Below are positions 55,105 through 64,000 of a stretch of 64,000 nt of DNA, one piece after another. Origin of the DNA: Rhodococcus sp. Leaf247 (GTDB taxonomy: Bacteria > Actinomycetota > Actinomycetes > Mycobacteriales > Mycobacteriaceae). How positions within the stretch are numbered: the first letter of the stretch is position 1; the number at the start of each line of letters is the position of its first letter. A model generated the notes under the pieces. That model made no database searches, was not told where the DNA came from, and saw only the letters and a list, made by a program, of their open reading frames with translations. Location of the stretch: positions 970,765 through 1,034,764 of the forward strand of contig NZ_LMRP01000001.1 in assembly GCF_001426185.1 (NCBI RefSeq), given 5' to 3'. The position numbers and the translations under genes were made by a program.

Positions 55105-55120
55105 GCCTCGGTAGCGAGGC
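55105..55120. promoter_or_regulatory. Short dyad before the MFS exporter
   Basis: GCCTCG-GTAG-CGAGGC, a 6-bp dyad ending 18 bases before the exporter start in the purC/MFS divergent gap. It may be an operator or a 5'-UTR hairpin. Confidence 0.35.
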
Positions 55121-55138
55121 GAACGAAGGAGTGTGGCG

Positions 55139-56578
55139 GTGACGACGACGGACAGGGTGCAGGTCGGATTCCGGTCCGAACGCGGGCCGATCCTCGCTGC
55201 CCTCATGCTGTGCAACTCGCTGGTCGCGCTGGACTCGACGATCATCGCGACGTCGGTTCTGACCATCGTCGACGACCTGGGCGGCTTCTCGCAGTTCCCG
55301 TGGCTGTTCTCGGTGTATCTGCTCGCGCAGGCGGTCACCGTTCCGATCTACGGCAAGCTGGCCGACCTGTTCGGCCGCAAGCGGCTGGTGTTGTTCGGGA
55401 TCGCGGTCTTCGCCGTCGGATCGGTGCTGTGCGGTCTGGCCTGGAGCATGCCCGCGCTGATCGTCGCCCGCGCGATCCAGGGAATAGGTGCCGGCGCGAT
55501 CCAGCCGATGGTCCAGACGATCGCCGGCGACATCTACACGGTGCGCGAGCGCGCCAAGGCCCAGGGCTATCTCGCCAGCGTGTGGGCGATGTCCTCCATC
55601 GTCGGTCCGACGCTCGGCGGACTGTTCTCCGAGTACCTGTCGTGGCGGTGGATCTTCTTCGTCAACATTCCGCTGTGCGCCGTCGCGGCCGTGATGTTGA
55701 TGCGCAAGTTCGACGAGAAGCCCACGGAGGCGCGCACACGAGGAGGCATCGACTACACGGGTGCGGCTCTGCTGACGGTCGGCGCCGGCGCCGTGATCCT
55801 GGGGTTGCTCGAGGGTGGCCAGTCGTGGGCGTGGAACTCCCCGACGTCCGTGGCGGTGTTCGTCCTCGGTGCCGCCTGCCTCGGGGTCTTCGTCCTGGTG
55901 GAACGCCGCGTCGAGACACCGATCCTGCCCCTGTGGGTGCTGACGCGCCGCGTCCTGGTCGCCACCAGCGCGGTCGGCGCGGTGATCGGTTCCATCGTCC
56001 TGACCCTGACCACGTACGTTCCGACGTTCGTCCAGGGCGTCCTCGGCTTCGGAGCGTTGGCCGGTGGTTTCACGCTGGCGCCGCTGCTGTTGTCCTGGCC
56101 GTTGATGTCGTCGCAGTCCGGCCGGCTCTACCTACGCATCGGCTTCCGTCGCACCGCCGTGATCGGCGCGTGCATCGTCGTGGTGGGGGCGGTCCTGACA
56201 CTGGGGTGGACCGAGACGTCGCCCATCTGGCAGATCTGCCTCGGCGCATTGGTGATCGGAGCCGGGATGGGCCTGGTGGCCAGCCCCGCGCTGATCGCGG
56301 CGCAGTCGAGCGTCGACTGGTCCGACAGGGGCGTCGTCACCTCGACCAACACGTTCGCGCGGTCGATCGGGAGCGCTGTCGGAATCGCGGTGTGCGGCGC
56401 CATCGTCAATGCCAACGTGGGTGCAGAACCGTCACCGGCAGATCTTGCCGACGCCATCCACCTGGTCTTCTACACCGTCGTCGCGGGCGCCGTCCTGATG
56501 CTGGTGGCCGCGTTCGCGATGCCGCCGATGTCCGGTCAGAGTCCGACGCGCTCGAGCAGTGCTTCGAATTCTTCCTGA
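55139..56578 (+). CDS. DHA2-family (EmrB/QacA) MFS drug exporter
   Basis: A 479-residue transporter with about 14 helices: '[20 protein letters not shown]' (motif D1), '[13 protein letters not shown]' (motif A) and '[19 protein letters not shown]' (motif C region). GTG 55139 has AAGGAG with seven-base spacing; the GTG at 55133 is too close. It corresponds to EmrB (Rv0783c) in this neighbourhood. Its 3' end overlaps the siderophore-interacting protein gene by 43 bases. Confidence 0.9.
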   Translation: MTTTDRVQVGFRSERGPILAALMLCNSLVALDSTIIATSVLTIVDDLGGFSQFPWLFSVYLLAQAVTVPIYGKLADLFGRKRLVLFGIAVFAVGSVLCGLAWSMPALIVARAIQGIGAGAIQPMVQTIAGDIYTVRERAKAQGYLASVWAMSSIVGPTLGGLFSEYLSWRWIFFVNIPLCAVAAVMLMRKFDEKPTEARTRGGIDYTGAALLTVGAGAVILGLLEGGQSWAWNSPTSVAVFVLGAACLGVFVLVERRVETPILPLWVLTRRVLVATSAVGAVIGSIVLTLTTYVPTFVQGVLGFGALAGGFTLAPLLLSWPLMSSQSGRLYLRIGFRRTAVIGACIVVVGAVLTLGWTETSPIWQICLGALVIGAGMGLVASPALIAAQSSVDWSDRGVVTSTNTFARSIGSAVGIAVCGAIVNANVGAEPSPADLADAIHLVFYTVVAGAVLMLVAAFAMPPMSGQSPTRSSSASNSS

Positions 56579-57450
56579 GCCTGCGCCTCGGTCTTGCCCT
56601 CGCGGAGCGCGCGGCGGTAGCCGGCCAGAGCCATCGCCTCGTAGCGGCGGTAGGAGGCCAGCCATTCCTCGGCCTTTTCCCGCCAGTAACCGATGACCGA
56701 ACACTGGCGGGTCGTGAATCCCCACTGCTTGCGGACGTGCGAGCGCACCGAGCGGGACGAGCGTGCCTCACCGGCGAACCACAGGTATCCGACGCCGTCG
56801 GGACGATCGAAGGACGCCACCGCGTCGGGGAGAACGCTGGGGGTCAGCCCGTTGCCGGTGCCGATCCGCCACTCGACCGTGACGTCGCTGTCGACGGCGA
56901 GTTCCTGGACGTCGGCTCCGTCCAGAACTTCGAGGATCACGTGAGTACGCAGCCCCGGCCGACGGGTCTCGAGTGCACGCGCGACGGCGGGCAGCCCTGT
57001 CTGGTCGGCGACGAGCACCTGCCAGTCGGTGTTCTCGGGGCAGCAGTACCAACTCCGCGGACGCGAGAGCACCACGCTGTGCCCCGGCTGCACCGACCGT
57101 GCCCAGGACGAGGCCACTCCGGTCTCGTGCAGCACGAAGTCGACGGTCACCGTGGAGTCGTCGCGGGTACGCACCGTGTAGTTGCGGCACTCGGGACGCG
57201 TCGCCACGTCGTGGTAGCCCCAGGTCCCACCGACAAGGGTCATCGGAGGAAGTGTCGCGTCGACCGAGGAGGGAAAGTGGACGGTCACGCATTCGTCCGG
57301 TGCGTCCAGCCCGACGTAGTAGCGGAGAGAAGGTCCGCCGAACACCACGCGCACGAGGTTGGGGGACAACCTGCTCACCGACTGGACCGTCGCGGCGTAG
57401 AAGCCCGGCTCGACGATGGAGTCCGCGTCGATCTCGAACGCCGTGGACAT
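56536..57450 (-). CDS. Siderophore-interacting FAD protein (ViuB-like ferric siderophore reductase)
   Basis: A 304-residue SIP-family protein: FAD domain with 'ECRNYTVRT' (RxYT motif) and the SIP C-terminal domain with 'GLPAVARALE' and 'YLWFAGEARSSRSVRSHVRK'. It probably reduces ferric siderophores in the cytoplasm. A near-consensus IdeR/DtxR iron box lies about 45 bases upstream of the start, so it should be induced by iron limitation. The C-terminal helical tail ends over the MFS gene. Confidence 0.9.
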   Translation of the reverse strand: MSTAFEIDADSIVEPGFYAATVQSVSRLSPNLVRVVFGGPSLRYYVGLDAPDECVTVHFPSSVDATLPPMTLVGGTWGYHDVATRPECRNYTVRTRDDSTVTVDFVLHETGVASSWARSVQPGHSVVLSRPRSWYCCPENTDWQVLVADQTGLPAVARALETRRPGLRTHVILEVLDGADVQELAVDSDVTVEWRIGTGNGLTPSVLPDAVASFDRPDGVGYLWFAGEARSSRSVRSHVRKQWGFTTRQCSVIGYWREKAEEWLASYRRYEAMALAGYRRALREGKTEAQAQEEFEALLERVGL

Positions 57451-57494
57451 CGCAACCCCCTCGCCTGGACTCCGATCCCTGCGGAATCGATCTG

Positions 57495-57513
57495 TAAGGC
57501 GAGCCTAACCATC
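57495..57513. promoter_or_regulatory. Candidate IdeR/DtxR iron box
   Basis: TAAGGCGAGCCTAACCATC matches the core of the 19-bp IdeR consensus TTAGGTTAGGCTAACCTAA (AGG, AG-CTAACC), 45 bases upstream of the SIP gene start on the minus strand. Established for IdeR family; the assignment here is by sequence match only. Confidence 0.75.
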
Positions 57514-57552
57514 GTTCAGCGAGAGCGCAATGGTCTCACCGAGCCGACCGGC

Positions 57553-59358
57553 TCACGATCCCGAACAGTCCGGCACGTCGACGGTCGCGGTGCCCTCCAG
57601 CGTCTGCGGCTGGATCGGCACGCGGGCAGCACCCGGAACAGCGGGCTCCACCAGGTCCAGAACGATGGTCTTGGTCTGTCCGGGTTCGACGACGAGGGGC
57701 GTGTAGAAGAGTGGATGGTTGCGTTCCTGACCGGTCAGCAGCAGTGCCTGCTTGCCGTCGACGGTCGCCTTGGTCAGCGTCGACCCGGTGGTGGTGAAGA
57801 TTCCGACGACGGAGCGATTGGTGCCCGGAGGACCCTCGTACGCCGTGGTCTCGTTCTGACGACCTGCGATGTAGACCGGATAGTCCTGCGCCGGTGCGGT
57901 ATTGGTGACGCTGGCGGTGATCTGCGAGGTTCTCGTGCCGCCCGTGCAGGACGACGCGGTGTAGGTGATGTCCCGCTTCAGGTAGTAGTCGAGTTTGCCG
58001 CCCGCACCGTTGTTGACGACGAGCGAGGCGTACGGCGCGGGGTCGTCGGGCACCTCGTGAGCGATCTTGGTTCCCGACAGCACACTCTGGATCGCGGGGT
58101 CCGCGCTCCACACTGCGGTGTGGCCCTCGCTGACACCCTTGCCGATCGCATCGAGCAGCTGGGTGGGGTTGCTGATCTTGCCTTCGACCTTCGAGAACAC
58201 CCGAGCGGCGATCTGCTGGAGGTAGTCCTTGCGGGCGGTGTTGTCGTCGGCGAAGCGGAAGTACGCCTCGGACTGCGTCAGGTTCACCACGTTGTCGGCG
58301 GTCACCTGCTCACCGTCGGCGAGTGTCACCGGTCCGACGACACCCAGGATGTAGCTCAGGGCGACCGGATCCGTCGCCAGGACACCGTCGACGTCCTGAC
58401 CGGATTCCTGCTGCCAGATCGAGCGCAGGATCTCGCCCGTGTACGGGAAGTGCGGGCTGGCATTGGCGTTCTGCCAGTTCGCCGTCGCGTTGTACAGATT
58501 GCCGTAGTTCTTGGCGAAGTCCGGGCCCAGATCGATCGGGTCGTACGTCGCACCGAGTTCACTGTTCTTGGCCAGCGCGTCGAGGCCGATCTTGCCGCGG
58601 TCGGCGTCGATGATGGCGAAACCGCCCATCAGTCCACCGGTTCCGCGCGATTCCGAGTTGGTCTGGAACGCCAGGAAGTAGCTTTGGGGCGAGTTCTCCC
58701 CCAACATGTCCGGCAGGATCTTCGCCGCGAGACTCGTGTTCGTCAGCAGGTTCGACAGATCGTCCAGCTGGGCCTTCAGCGAGTCGCCGGCCTCCGTGAC
58801 CTGAGGAACGTAGGTGTCGGTGTCGACGGCCTCCGCGCGGGCGTTCAGCGCATCGGCGGACACGGAGACCTCGTCGAGTGTGGGCGCCGCCTGGCGGAGC
58901 GCCGCAAGGTCGATGGTGCCGTCGTCCGCGCGGAGCTCGCTCGGGTTCAGCACCGCCCCGACGTCGACCGCGGGGCGGAGCACGTCGACCGTCAGGTCGT
59001 GCACGAGTCCGGTCAGCGGACCGACGACCTCCAGCGGCGACCCCACTCCGGGGATCGCCGCGACGGCCTTCCAGATGGGCGACTCGGTGGCATCCACCGC
59101 ATCTGCGGAGGACGAGGTCGCATCGTCGACATGAGAGCGACCGGCCTCGGCGTCACCGGCGAGGATGGCGGATCGCGCGGCGAGGGCGTCGTCGCGTGCT
59201 GAGCTCAATCCCTGGTACGCGGAGTAGGCCGTCCACCCGAACCAGGCCACCAGGGCGAGCAGGACGAGGAGCACGACCCAGACCCAGACCGGAACGCGTC
59301 TGCCGCGGCCCGTGGAACGGTGTCTGTTCGTTGCGGTACCACCGAGCTCAGCCGACAC
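57553..59358 (-). CDS. DUF4012 membrane-anchored exported protein
   Basis: A 601-residue protein with one N-terminal helix (residues 24-42) and a large extracytoplasmic DUF4012 region: 'YFLAFQTNSESRGTGGLMGG' near residue 230, 'GVLATDPVALSYILGVVGPV', and a beta-rich C-terminus with Cys pairs. DUF4012 proteins occur near envelope or exopolysaccharide genes in Gram-positive bacteria; role unknown. It is followed upstream by UDP-glucose dehydrogenase on the same strand, 83 bases away. Confidence 0.85.
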   Translation of the reverse strand: MSAELGGTATNRHRSTGRGRRVPVWVWVVLLVLLALVAWFGWTAYSAYQGLSSARDDALAARSAILAGDAEAGRSHVDDATSSSADAVDATESPIWKAVAAIPGVGSPLEVVGPLTGLVHDLTVDVLRPAVDVGAVLNPSELRADDGTIDLAALRQAAPTLDEVSVSADALNARAEAVDTDTYVPQVTEAGDSLKAQLDDLSNLLTNTSLAAKILPDMLGENSPQSYFLAFQTNSESRGTGGLMGGFAIIDADRGKIGLDALAKNSELGATYDPIDLGPDFAKNYGNLYNATANWQNANASPHFPYTGEILRSIWQQESGQDVDGVLATDPVALSYILGVVGPVTLADGEQVTADNVVNLTQSEAYFRFADDNTARKDYLQQIAARVFSKVEGKISNPTQLLDAIGKGVSEGHTAVWSADPAIQSVLSGTKIAHEVPDDPAPYASLVVNNGAGGKLDYYLKRDITYTASSCTGGTRTSQITASVTNTAPAQDYPVYIAGRQNETTAYEGPPGTNRSVVGIFTTTGSTLTKATVDGKQALLLTGQERNHPLFYTPLVVEPGQTKTIVLDLVEPAVPGAARVPIQPQTLEGTATVDVPDCSGS

Positions 59359-59441
59359 GTAATTCCTTTGCTCGTCACGAATTCACGATCGGCCGGAAGT
59401 GTACCAATCGGTTCGACCGGTCGAGAGTTCTCGAAATCGAC

Positions 59442-60764
59442 TCAGGGACGACCGAGTCCGCGATAGACCCAGCCGGCAGATCGCCACATGTCGAGATCCA
59501 GGCAGTTGCGCCCGTCGATGATGCGCCGCTCCCGCACGACGCCGTCCAGATCCGCGGGAACGAGATCTCGGAATTCGCGCCATTCGGTCAGCACCAACAC
59601 CACATCGGCTTTGTCGCACGCTTCGAGCGCCGACGACGCGTACCCGAGTGTGGGGAACAGCGCGCGCGAGTTGTCGTTCGCCTTGGGATCGTAGACGGTG
59701 ACGCCCGCACCCTGAAGTTGCAGCTGCCCAGCAACATTCAGGGCGGGAGAGTCCCGGACGTCGTCGGAGTCGGGCTTGAACGCAGCGCCGAGTACGGCCA
59801 CCTGGGTGCCGAGGAGCGTTCCGACCGTGTCGCGGACGACGTCCACCATTCCGGTGCGTCGGCGCATGTTGATGTTGTCCACCTCGCGCAGGAATGTGAG
59901 CGCCTGATCGGCGCCCAATTCACCGGCGCGTGCCATGAAAGCACGGATATCCTTCGGCAGGCAGCCACCGCCGAATCCGATACCGGCGTTCAAGAATTTG
60001 CGCCCGATACGGTCGTCGTGACCGATTGCGTCGGCAAGAACGGTGATATCGGCGCCCGCGGCGTCGCATACCTCCGAAATCGCATTGATGAAGGAGATCT
60101 TGGTCGCAAGAAAAGCATTGGCCGACGTCTTCACCAATTCGGCGGTAGCCAGATCCGTCACGATGAACGGTGTGCCCTCGGCGAGCAGCGAGGCGTAGAC
60201 CTCGCGTGCCACCTCCTCGGCCCGACCGGGACGGTTCCTGTCGACGCCCAGTACCAGGCGATCGGGGTGCAGCGTGTCCTCCACCGCGTGACCTTCGCGG
60301 AGGAACTCGGGGTTCCACGCCACCTCGAGGTCGTCGCCCGCAGGAGAGAGCTCGTGCGCCATGGCGCCGAGCCGCTCGGCAGTGCCCACCGGAACCGTCG
60401 ACTTGCCGAAGATGACGGCGGGGCCGGTGATCAACGGCGCCAGGTTCTGGACGACCGAATTCACGTACGTGACGTCCGCGGCGTACTCGCCCTTCTTCTG
60501 GGGCGTACCGACAGCGAGGAAGAAGATGTCACCGAACGCCGCTGCGTCCTCGTACGACGCGGTGAATCGGAGCCGACCTGCGGCGATGTTGCGCTGGAGC
60601 ACCTCACCGAGGCCCGGCTCCCAGAAGGGGACCTCTCCTGCCTCCAGTTTGGCCAGCTTGCTCGGGTCGACGTCCACACCCAGCACCTCGTGGCCGATGT
60701 CGGCCATGCACGCCGCGTGGGTTGCCCCCAGGTATCCGGTTCCGATCACGACTACTTTGCTCAC
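59442..60764 (-). CDS. UDP-glucose 6-dehydrogenase
   Basis: A 440-residue enzyme that oxidises UDP-glucose to UDP-glucuronate with two NAD+. N-terminal NAD motif 'VVVIGTGYLGATHAACMAD', catalytic Cys268 in 'GFGGGCLPKD', and the C-terminal 'AAFKPDSDDVRDSPAL'. GTG 60764 is the family start. The product feeds glucuronic-acid-containing polysaccharide or glycolipid synthesis; no glycosyltransferase is beside it. Confidence 0.95.
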   Translation of the reverse strand: MSKVVVIGTGYLGATHAACMADIGHEVLGVDVDPSKLAKLEAGEVPFWEPGLGEVLQRNIAAGRLRFTASYEDAAAFGDIFFLAVGTPQKKGEYAADVTYVNSVVQNLAPLITGPAVIFGKSTVPVGTAERLGAMAHELSPAGDDLEVAWNPEFLREGHAVEDTLHPDRLVLGVDRNRPGRAEEVAREVYASLLAEGTPFIVTDLATAELVKTSANAFLATKISFINAISEVCDAAGADITVLADAIGHDDRIGRKFLNAGIGFGGGCLPKDIRAFMARAGELGADQALTFLREVDNINMRRRTGMVDVVRDTVGTLLGTQVAVLGAAFKPDSDDVRDSPALNVAGQLQLQGAGVTVYDPKANDNSRALFPTLGYASSALEACDKADVVLVLTEWREFRDLVPADLDGVVRERRIIDGRNCLDLDMWRSAGWVYRGLGRP

Positions 60765-60857
60765 AGTCGAACCGTAAGGTCTGACGGCCGACAGTTCCAC
60801 CGGAGGACCTGCCGACCGTCACGGGTCACATCGGAGCGCCGCGCTCACGGCGGACAG

Positions 60858-62279
60858 TCACAGAATCGGTGCCGGACTGTAGGCGGCAGCGCCCGGCCGG
60901 GTGTCGACGAGTGCCTGCACCGCGGCGACGACAGCGGCCACCTGAGCGTGCGCCGCCCCGATGAACGCCGACCGGTCCGCCAGCGCCACATCGAGCGCTG
61001 CGCGGTCGAGCGGCAACCGCTCGTCCGCAGCGAGTCGGTCGAGGAGGTCGGGCTCCTTGCCCTGTTCCCGCATGGCCAGCGCCACCGCGACGGCATGCTC
61101 TTTGATCGCCTCGTGGGCGGTCTCCCGACCGACGCCCGCGCGGACCGCGGCCATGAGCACCTTGGTCGTCGCCAGGAACGGAAGGTAGCGGTCGAGTTCG
61201 CGGGCGATCACGGCCGGGTACGCACCGAATTCCGCGAGCACGGTCAGGAAGGTCTCCATCATCCCGTCGATGGCGAAGAAGGCGTCCGGCAGTGCGACGC
61301 GGCGGACCACCGAGCAGAACACGTCACCCTCGTTCCACTGCGCCCCCGCCAACTCGGCGGCCATGGACCCGTATCCGCGCAGGATCACCTGCAGGCCGTT
61401 GACGCGTTCGCAGGACCGGGTGTTCATCTTGTGCGGCATCGCGGAGGATCCGACCTGGCCGGGCTGGAAGCCCTCGGTGACCAGCTCGTGGCCCGCCATC
61501 AACCGCACCGTGTGCGCGAACGAGGACTGCGCGGCGCCGACCTGCACCAGAGCCGAGACGACGTCGTGGTCGAGCGAGCGCGGGTACACCTGACCGACGC
61601 TGGTGAAGACGGTGGCGAATCCGAGATGCTGGGCCACGGCGTTCTCGAGTGTCGCGAGCTTCTCCTCGTCGCCCCCGAGGAGGTCGAGCATGTCCTGGGC
61701 CGTGCCCATCGGGCCCTTGATCCCGCGCAACGGGTACCGCGCGATCAGCTCACGCAGACGAGTGAGACCGACCAGAAGTTCGTCGGCCGCCGACGCGAAC
61801 CGCTTGCCGAGTGTCGTGGCCTGCGCCGCGACGTTGTGGCTGCGGCCGGCCATGACGATCTCGGTGTACTCGGCCGCGCGCTCTGCCAGCCGCGCCGCCA
61901 CCGCGATGCCGTGGTCGTAGACGTATTCCAACGACCGCAGGATCTGCAGCTGCTCGACGTTCTCCGTCAGATCGCGGCTGGTCAGACCCTTGTGGACATG
62001 CTCGTGGCCGGCGAGGGCGTTGAACTCCTCGATGCGCGCCTTGACGTCGTGTCGGGTGACGCGTTCACGATCGGCGATGGATCCGAGATCGACCTGGTGG
62101 AGAACTCGCTCGTAGTCGACGATGGCCTCGGCCGGAACGTCGACACCCAACTCCGCCTGCGCGCGCAACACGGCGATCCACAGCTGGCGTTCGAGCACGA
62201 TCTTGTGTTCGGGCGACCACAGCTGTGCCATGTCGGGGCTGGCGTAACGGTTGGCAAGGACATTCGGGATACGGCTCAC
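60858..62279 (-). CDS. purB: Adenylosuccinate lyase
   Basis: A 473-residue fumarase/aspartase-superfamily enzyme acting twice in purine synthesis (SAICAR to AICAR and adenylosuccinate to AMP). The signature loop 'GSSAMPHKMNTRSCERVNG' carries the catalytic Ser; 'TSRDLTENVEQLQ' is another family motif. Same strand as a TetR gene 11 bases upstream. Confidence 0.96.
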   Translation of the reverse strand: MSRIPNVLANRYASPDMAQLWSPEHKIVLERQLWIAVLRAQAELGVDVPAEAIVDYERVLHQVDLGSIADRERVTRHDVKARIEEFNALAGHEHVHKGLTSRDLTENVEQLQILRSLEYVYDHGIAVAARLAERAAEYTEIVMAGRSHNVAAQATTLGKRFASAADELLVGLTRLRELIARYPLRGIKGPMGTAQDMLDLLGGDEEKLATLENAVAQHLGFATVFTSVGQVYPRSLDHDVVSALVQVGAAQSSFAHTVRLMAGHELVTEGFQPGQVGSSAMPHKMNTRSCERVNGLQVILRGYGSMAAELAGAQWNEGDVFCSVVRRVALPDAFFAIDGMMETFLTVLAEFGAYPAVIARELDRYLPFLATTKVLMAAVRAGVGRETAHEAIKEHAVAVALAMREQGKEPDLLDRLAADERLPLDRAALDVALADRSAFIGAAHAQVAAVVAAVQALVDTRPGAAAYSPAPIL

Positions 62280-62290
62280 GAGCGGCCAGT

Positions 62291-62917
62291 TTACGGCCCG
62301 GCAGTCAGGGGTGCGTGACGGTCCACCGCGTCGAGCAGCACCTCGCGCGCACGCGCCCGCGGATCGCCTCCGCCCTCACCCAACGCGGCCATCACCACGC
62401 CGTCGACCAGCGCCAACAACGGTCGCACATGGTCCCGGTCGGTGGGTCGCCCGGCGCAGGACAGTGCGTCGAGGAGCATGTCCTCGAGGTCCGCACGCAA
62501 CCGGCAGTGCAGTTCCTGCAGTTGCGGATGACGCGCCGCGGCCAGCACTCGCTCGTACCGCGCGACCAGCAGATCGTGGCGGTCGATGTCGCTGTCGACG
62601 GGTCCGATCAGCAGGTCGACCATCAGGTTCACGGTCCCGGCGGTGTCCAGCGCCGTCGGTGAGAAGCCGTCCATCTGCTGACGGATCAACTCGTGCTCCC
62701 TGGCGCCGTTCAGTTCGGACGCATGGGTCACGAGGTCGTCGAGGGAGTCGAAATAGTAGGTAGTCGACGCCAGCGGAAGCCGAGCTTTCGCGGCGACGCT
62801 GCGGTGCCGGACGGCGTCGTACCCCCCTGCGAGCAGCAGGTCGGCTGCTGCGGAGATGAGGGCTTCCCGCCGACGCCGACCCTTGGGCGTCGAGCGCGAA
62901 GCGGAGCCGGTCGACAT
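62291..62917 (-). CDS. TetR-family transcriptional regulator
   Basis: A 208-residue regulator with helix-turn-helix 'VRHRSVAAKARLPLASTTYY' near residues 37-56 and a TetR_C-type ligand domain. ATG 62917 gives a normal length; the frame is open to 62935. It lies 11 bases before purB and may be co-transcribed; Rv0775 in M. tuberculosis is similarly placed. Confidence 0.88.
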   Translation of the reverse strand: MSTGSASRSTPKGRRRREALISAAADLLLAGGYDAVRHRSVAAKARLPLASTTYYFDSLDDLVTHASELNGAREHELIRQQMDGFSPTALDTAGTVNLMVDLLIGPVDSDIDRHDLLVARYERVLAAARHPQLQELHCRLRADLEDMLLDALSCAGRPTDRDHVRPLLALVDGVVMAALGEGGGDPRARAREVLLDAVDRHAPLTAGP

Positions 62918-62974
62918 GGCTACACATGCTGCCACCGACTCGACGGCCGTCGAGGGGAAACGGCGGGATGCCGG

Positions 62975-64000
62975 TCAGCCTCGGAGGCGGGGCGCCAGTC
63001 GACGCAGTGCCTCCGACATGTCCTCCGTCGACCCGGCGAAGGAGAACCGCACCGTGTGATGACCGTCGACGATGTCGAAGTCCGCGCCGGGTACCACCGC
63101 GACTCCTGTCTCCCCGAGCACCTGCGCGCACCACTGCATCGAGTCGTCGGTCAGATGTGCGATGTCGGCGTAGGCGTAGAAGGCGCCGTCCGCCGGAGCC
63201 AGCCGCGTGATGCCGGCCGCGCGGAGCCCGCCGAGTAGCACGTCCCGGTTGTCGGCGTAGCGGCGCACGTGCCCGTCGAGCTCTGCGATCGACTCGTCCG
63301 AGAACGCCGCGACGGCCGCCAGTTGCGACACCGTCGGTGGGCACACGGTCATGTTCGACGCCAGTCGCTCCACCGCACGAGTGAGACTGCGCGGCAACAC
63401 CATCCAGCCGAGTCGCCATCCCGTCATGGAGAAGTACTTGGACACCGACCCGATGGAGACCGCCTGATCGGAGAACTCGCGCGCACTCCGTGTGTCTAGG
63501 TCCCCGTAGGAGATGCCGTGGTAGATCTCGTCGGAGATCAGCAGCGTTCCGTGCGCGTCGCACCAGCGCGCGAGCGCCTCCAGTTCGGCGGGATCGATGA
63601 TGGTGCCCGTCGGATTGGCCGGACTCGCGACGATCAGTCCCGCCGGAGGCTCGTCCAGGGCATCGAGCATCGCGACGGTCGGTTGGAAGCGCACGTCCTC
63701 GCCGCAGTCCAGCTCGATCACGCGTGCACCCAACGCCGACAACGTGTTTCGATAGGCGGGGTACCCGGGACGGGCCATCACCACCGTGTCTCCGGGATCG
63801 AAGGCCGCGAGGAACAGCAGTGTGAACGCACCCGACGAGCCGGTGGTGACCACGACGTCCTCGGCCTCTATCGCCACGCCGGTACGGCCGGTCAGGTACT
63901 CGGCGATGGTTCGACGCAGCACTGCCCTGCCGAGGGACTCCGAATACCCGATCACGTCCTCGTCCAGCGCTCGCCGCATCGCGTCGAGTACCGGGCGCGG
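62975..64000 (-). CDS. PLP-dependent aminotransferase, class I/II (partial)
   Basis: The gene runs off the right edge, so its N-terminus is missing; about 341 residues are present. PLP lysine in 'GSVSKYFSMTGWRLGW', 'PANPTG' near the middle, 'SDEIYHGISYG', and Arg in 'VRFSFAGSTEDM'. It resembles aspartate/alanine/aromatic or N-succinyldiaminopimelate aminotransferases; substrate cannot be told from sequence alone. Confidence 0.88.
   Translation of the reverse strand, partial: PRPVLDAMRRALDEDVIGYSESLGRAVLRRTIAEYLTGRTGVAIEAEDVVVTTGSSGAFTLLFLAAFDPGDTVVMARPGYPAYRNTLSALGARVIELDCGEDVRFQPTVAMLDALDEPPAGLIVASPANPTGTIIDPAELEALARWCDAHGTLLISDEIYHGISYGDLDTRSAREFSDQAVSIGSVSKYFSMTGWRLGWMVLPRSLTRAVERLASNMTVCPPTVSQLAAVAAFSDESIAELDGHVRRYADNRDVLLGGLRAAGITRLAPADGAFYAYADIAHLTDDSMQWCAQVLGETGVAVVPGADFDIVDGHHTVRFSFAGSTEDMSEALRRLAPRLRG

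Noticed and set aside
55210..59202. A 1330-codon plus-strand frame across the MFS, SIP and DUF4012 genes
   Set aside because: It crosses several well-supported genes on both strands and has no recognisable domain; long open shadow frames are common at this GC content.
58878..62318. A 1146-codon plus-strand frame opposite DUF4012, Ugd and purB
   Set aside because: Antisense shadow of three conserved genes.

Overview
The window is about 64 kb of high-GC chromosomal DNA with dense, tightly packed genes, many GTG starts and repeated ATGA/GTGA stop-start overlaps. Gene content and order point to a mycolic-acid actinomycete, most likely Rhodococcus or a close Nocardiaceae relative. From memory, the order lmeA-thioredoxin-DUF4395-cysA/sse-DUF1416-nitrobindin-like-pabC-ygfZ-DUF3073-purM-purF-purL-pepC-purQ-purS-ptrB-purC-purB follows the Mycobacterium tuberculosis Rv0817c to Rv0775 region, with insertions. 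I see no rRNA, tRNA, CRISPR array, prophage or insertion sequence; this is core chromosome with a few accessory inserts.

Layout. 1-3.2 kb: LmeA-type protein, thioredoxin-like protein, then a cysteine-rich leader peptide before a DUF4395-sulfurtransferase-DUF1416 sulfur operon. 3.2-6 kb: cutinase-like exported hydrolase, a 32-residue membrane peptide coupled to a nitrobindin-like protein, and an acidic small protein. 6.2-12.2 kb: the cydABDC operon for cytochrome bd oxidase and its assembly exporter. 12.3-15.3 kb: PabC-like lyase, YgfZ, MOSC protein and DUF3073. 15.5-24.2 kb: purM, a four-gene oligopeptide ABC transporter, an ASCH protein and purF. 24.4-31.3 kb: DUF427 and small conserved genes, a VOC protein, a short CPBP protein coupled to a membrane alpha/beta hydrolase, purL and a DHFR-like reductase. 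31.4-35.6 kb: metNIQ importer and an M18 aminopeptidase. 35.7-36.1 kb: two very small related hydrophobic/amphipathic peptides. 36.3-47.1 kb: GH13 enzyme, purQ-purS, MBL hydrolase, SIMPL lipoprotein, FAD dehydrogenase with divergent TetR, an XRE-cupin regulator divergent from a reductase-methyltransferase fusion, a HglS-like dioxygenase, DUF2334 and a peroxidase. 47.2-51 kb: dctA with a divergent two-component system. 51-64 kb: hydrolase, ptrB, purC, MFS exporter, siderophore-interacting protein with an iron box, DUF4012, UDP-glucose dehydrogenase, purB, TetR and a partial aminotransferase.

Functional themes. Seven purine genes (purM, F, L, Q, S, C, B) lie on the minus strand, interleaved with other genes rather than in one operon; PurL is the short form that needs PurQ and PurS. 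Sulfur is a second theme: the cysA/sse operon and metNIQ each carry a candidate short leader ORF sharing the pattern RRxxxDLCR, which suggests translation-linked control by cysteine.

The most interesting items are the two leader peptides, the paired small peptides at 35.7-36.1 kb, and several perfect palindromes in divergent or upstream intergenic regions. No wholly new multi-gene system is evident. All calls are by reading; no database search was run.
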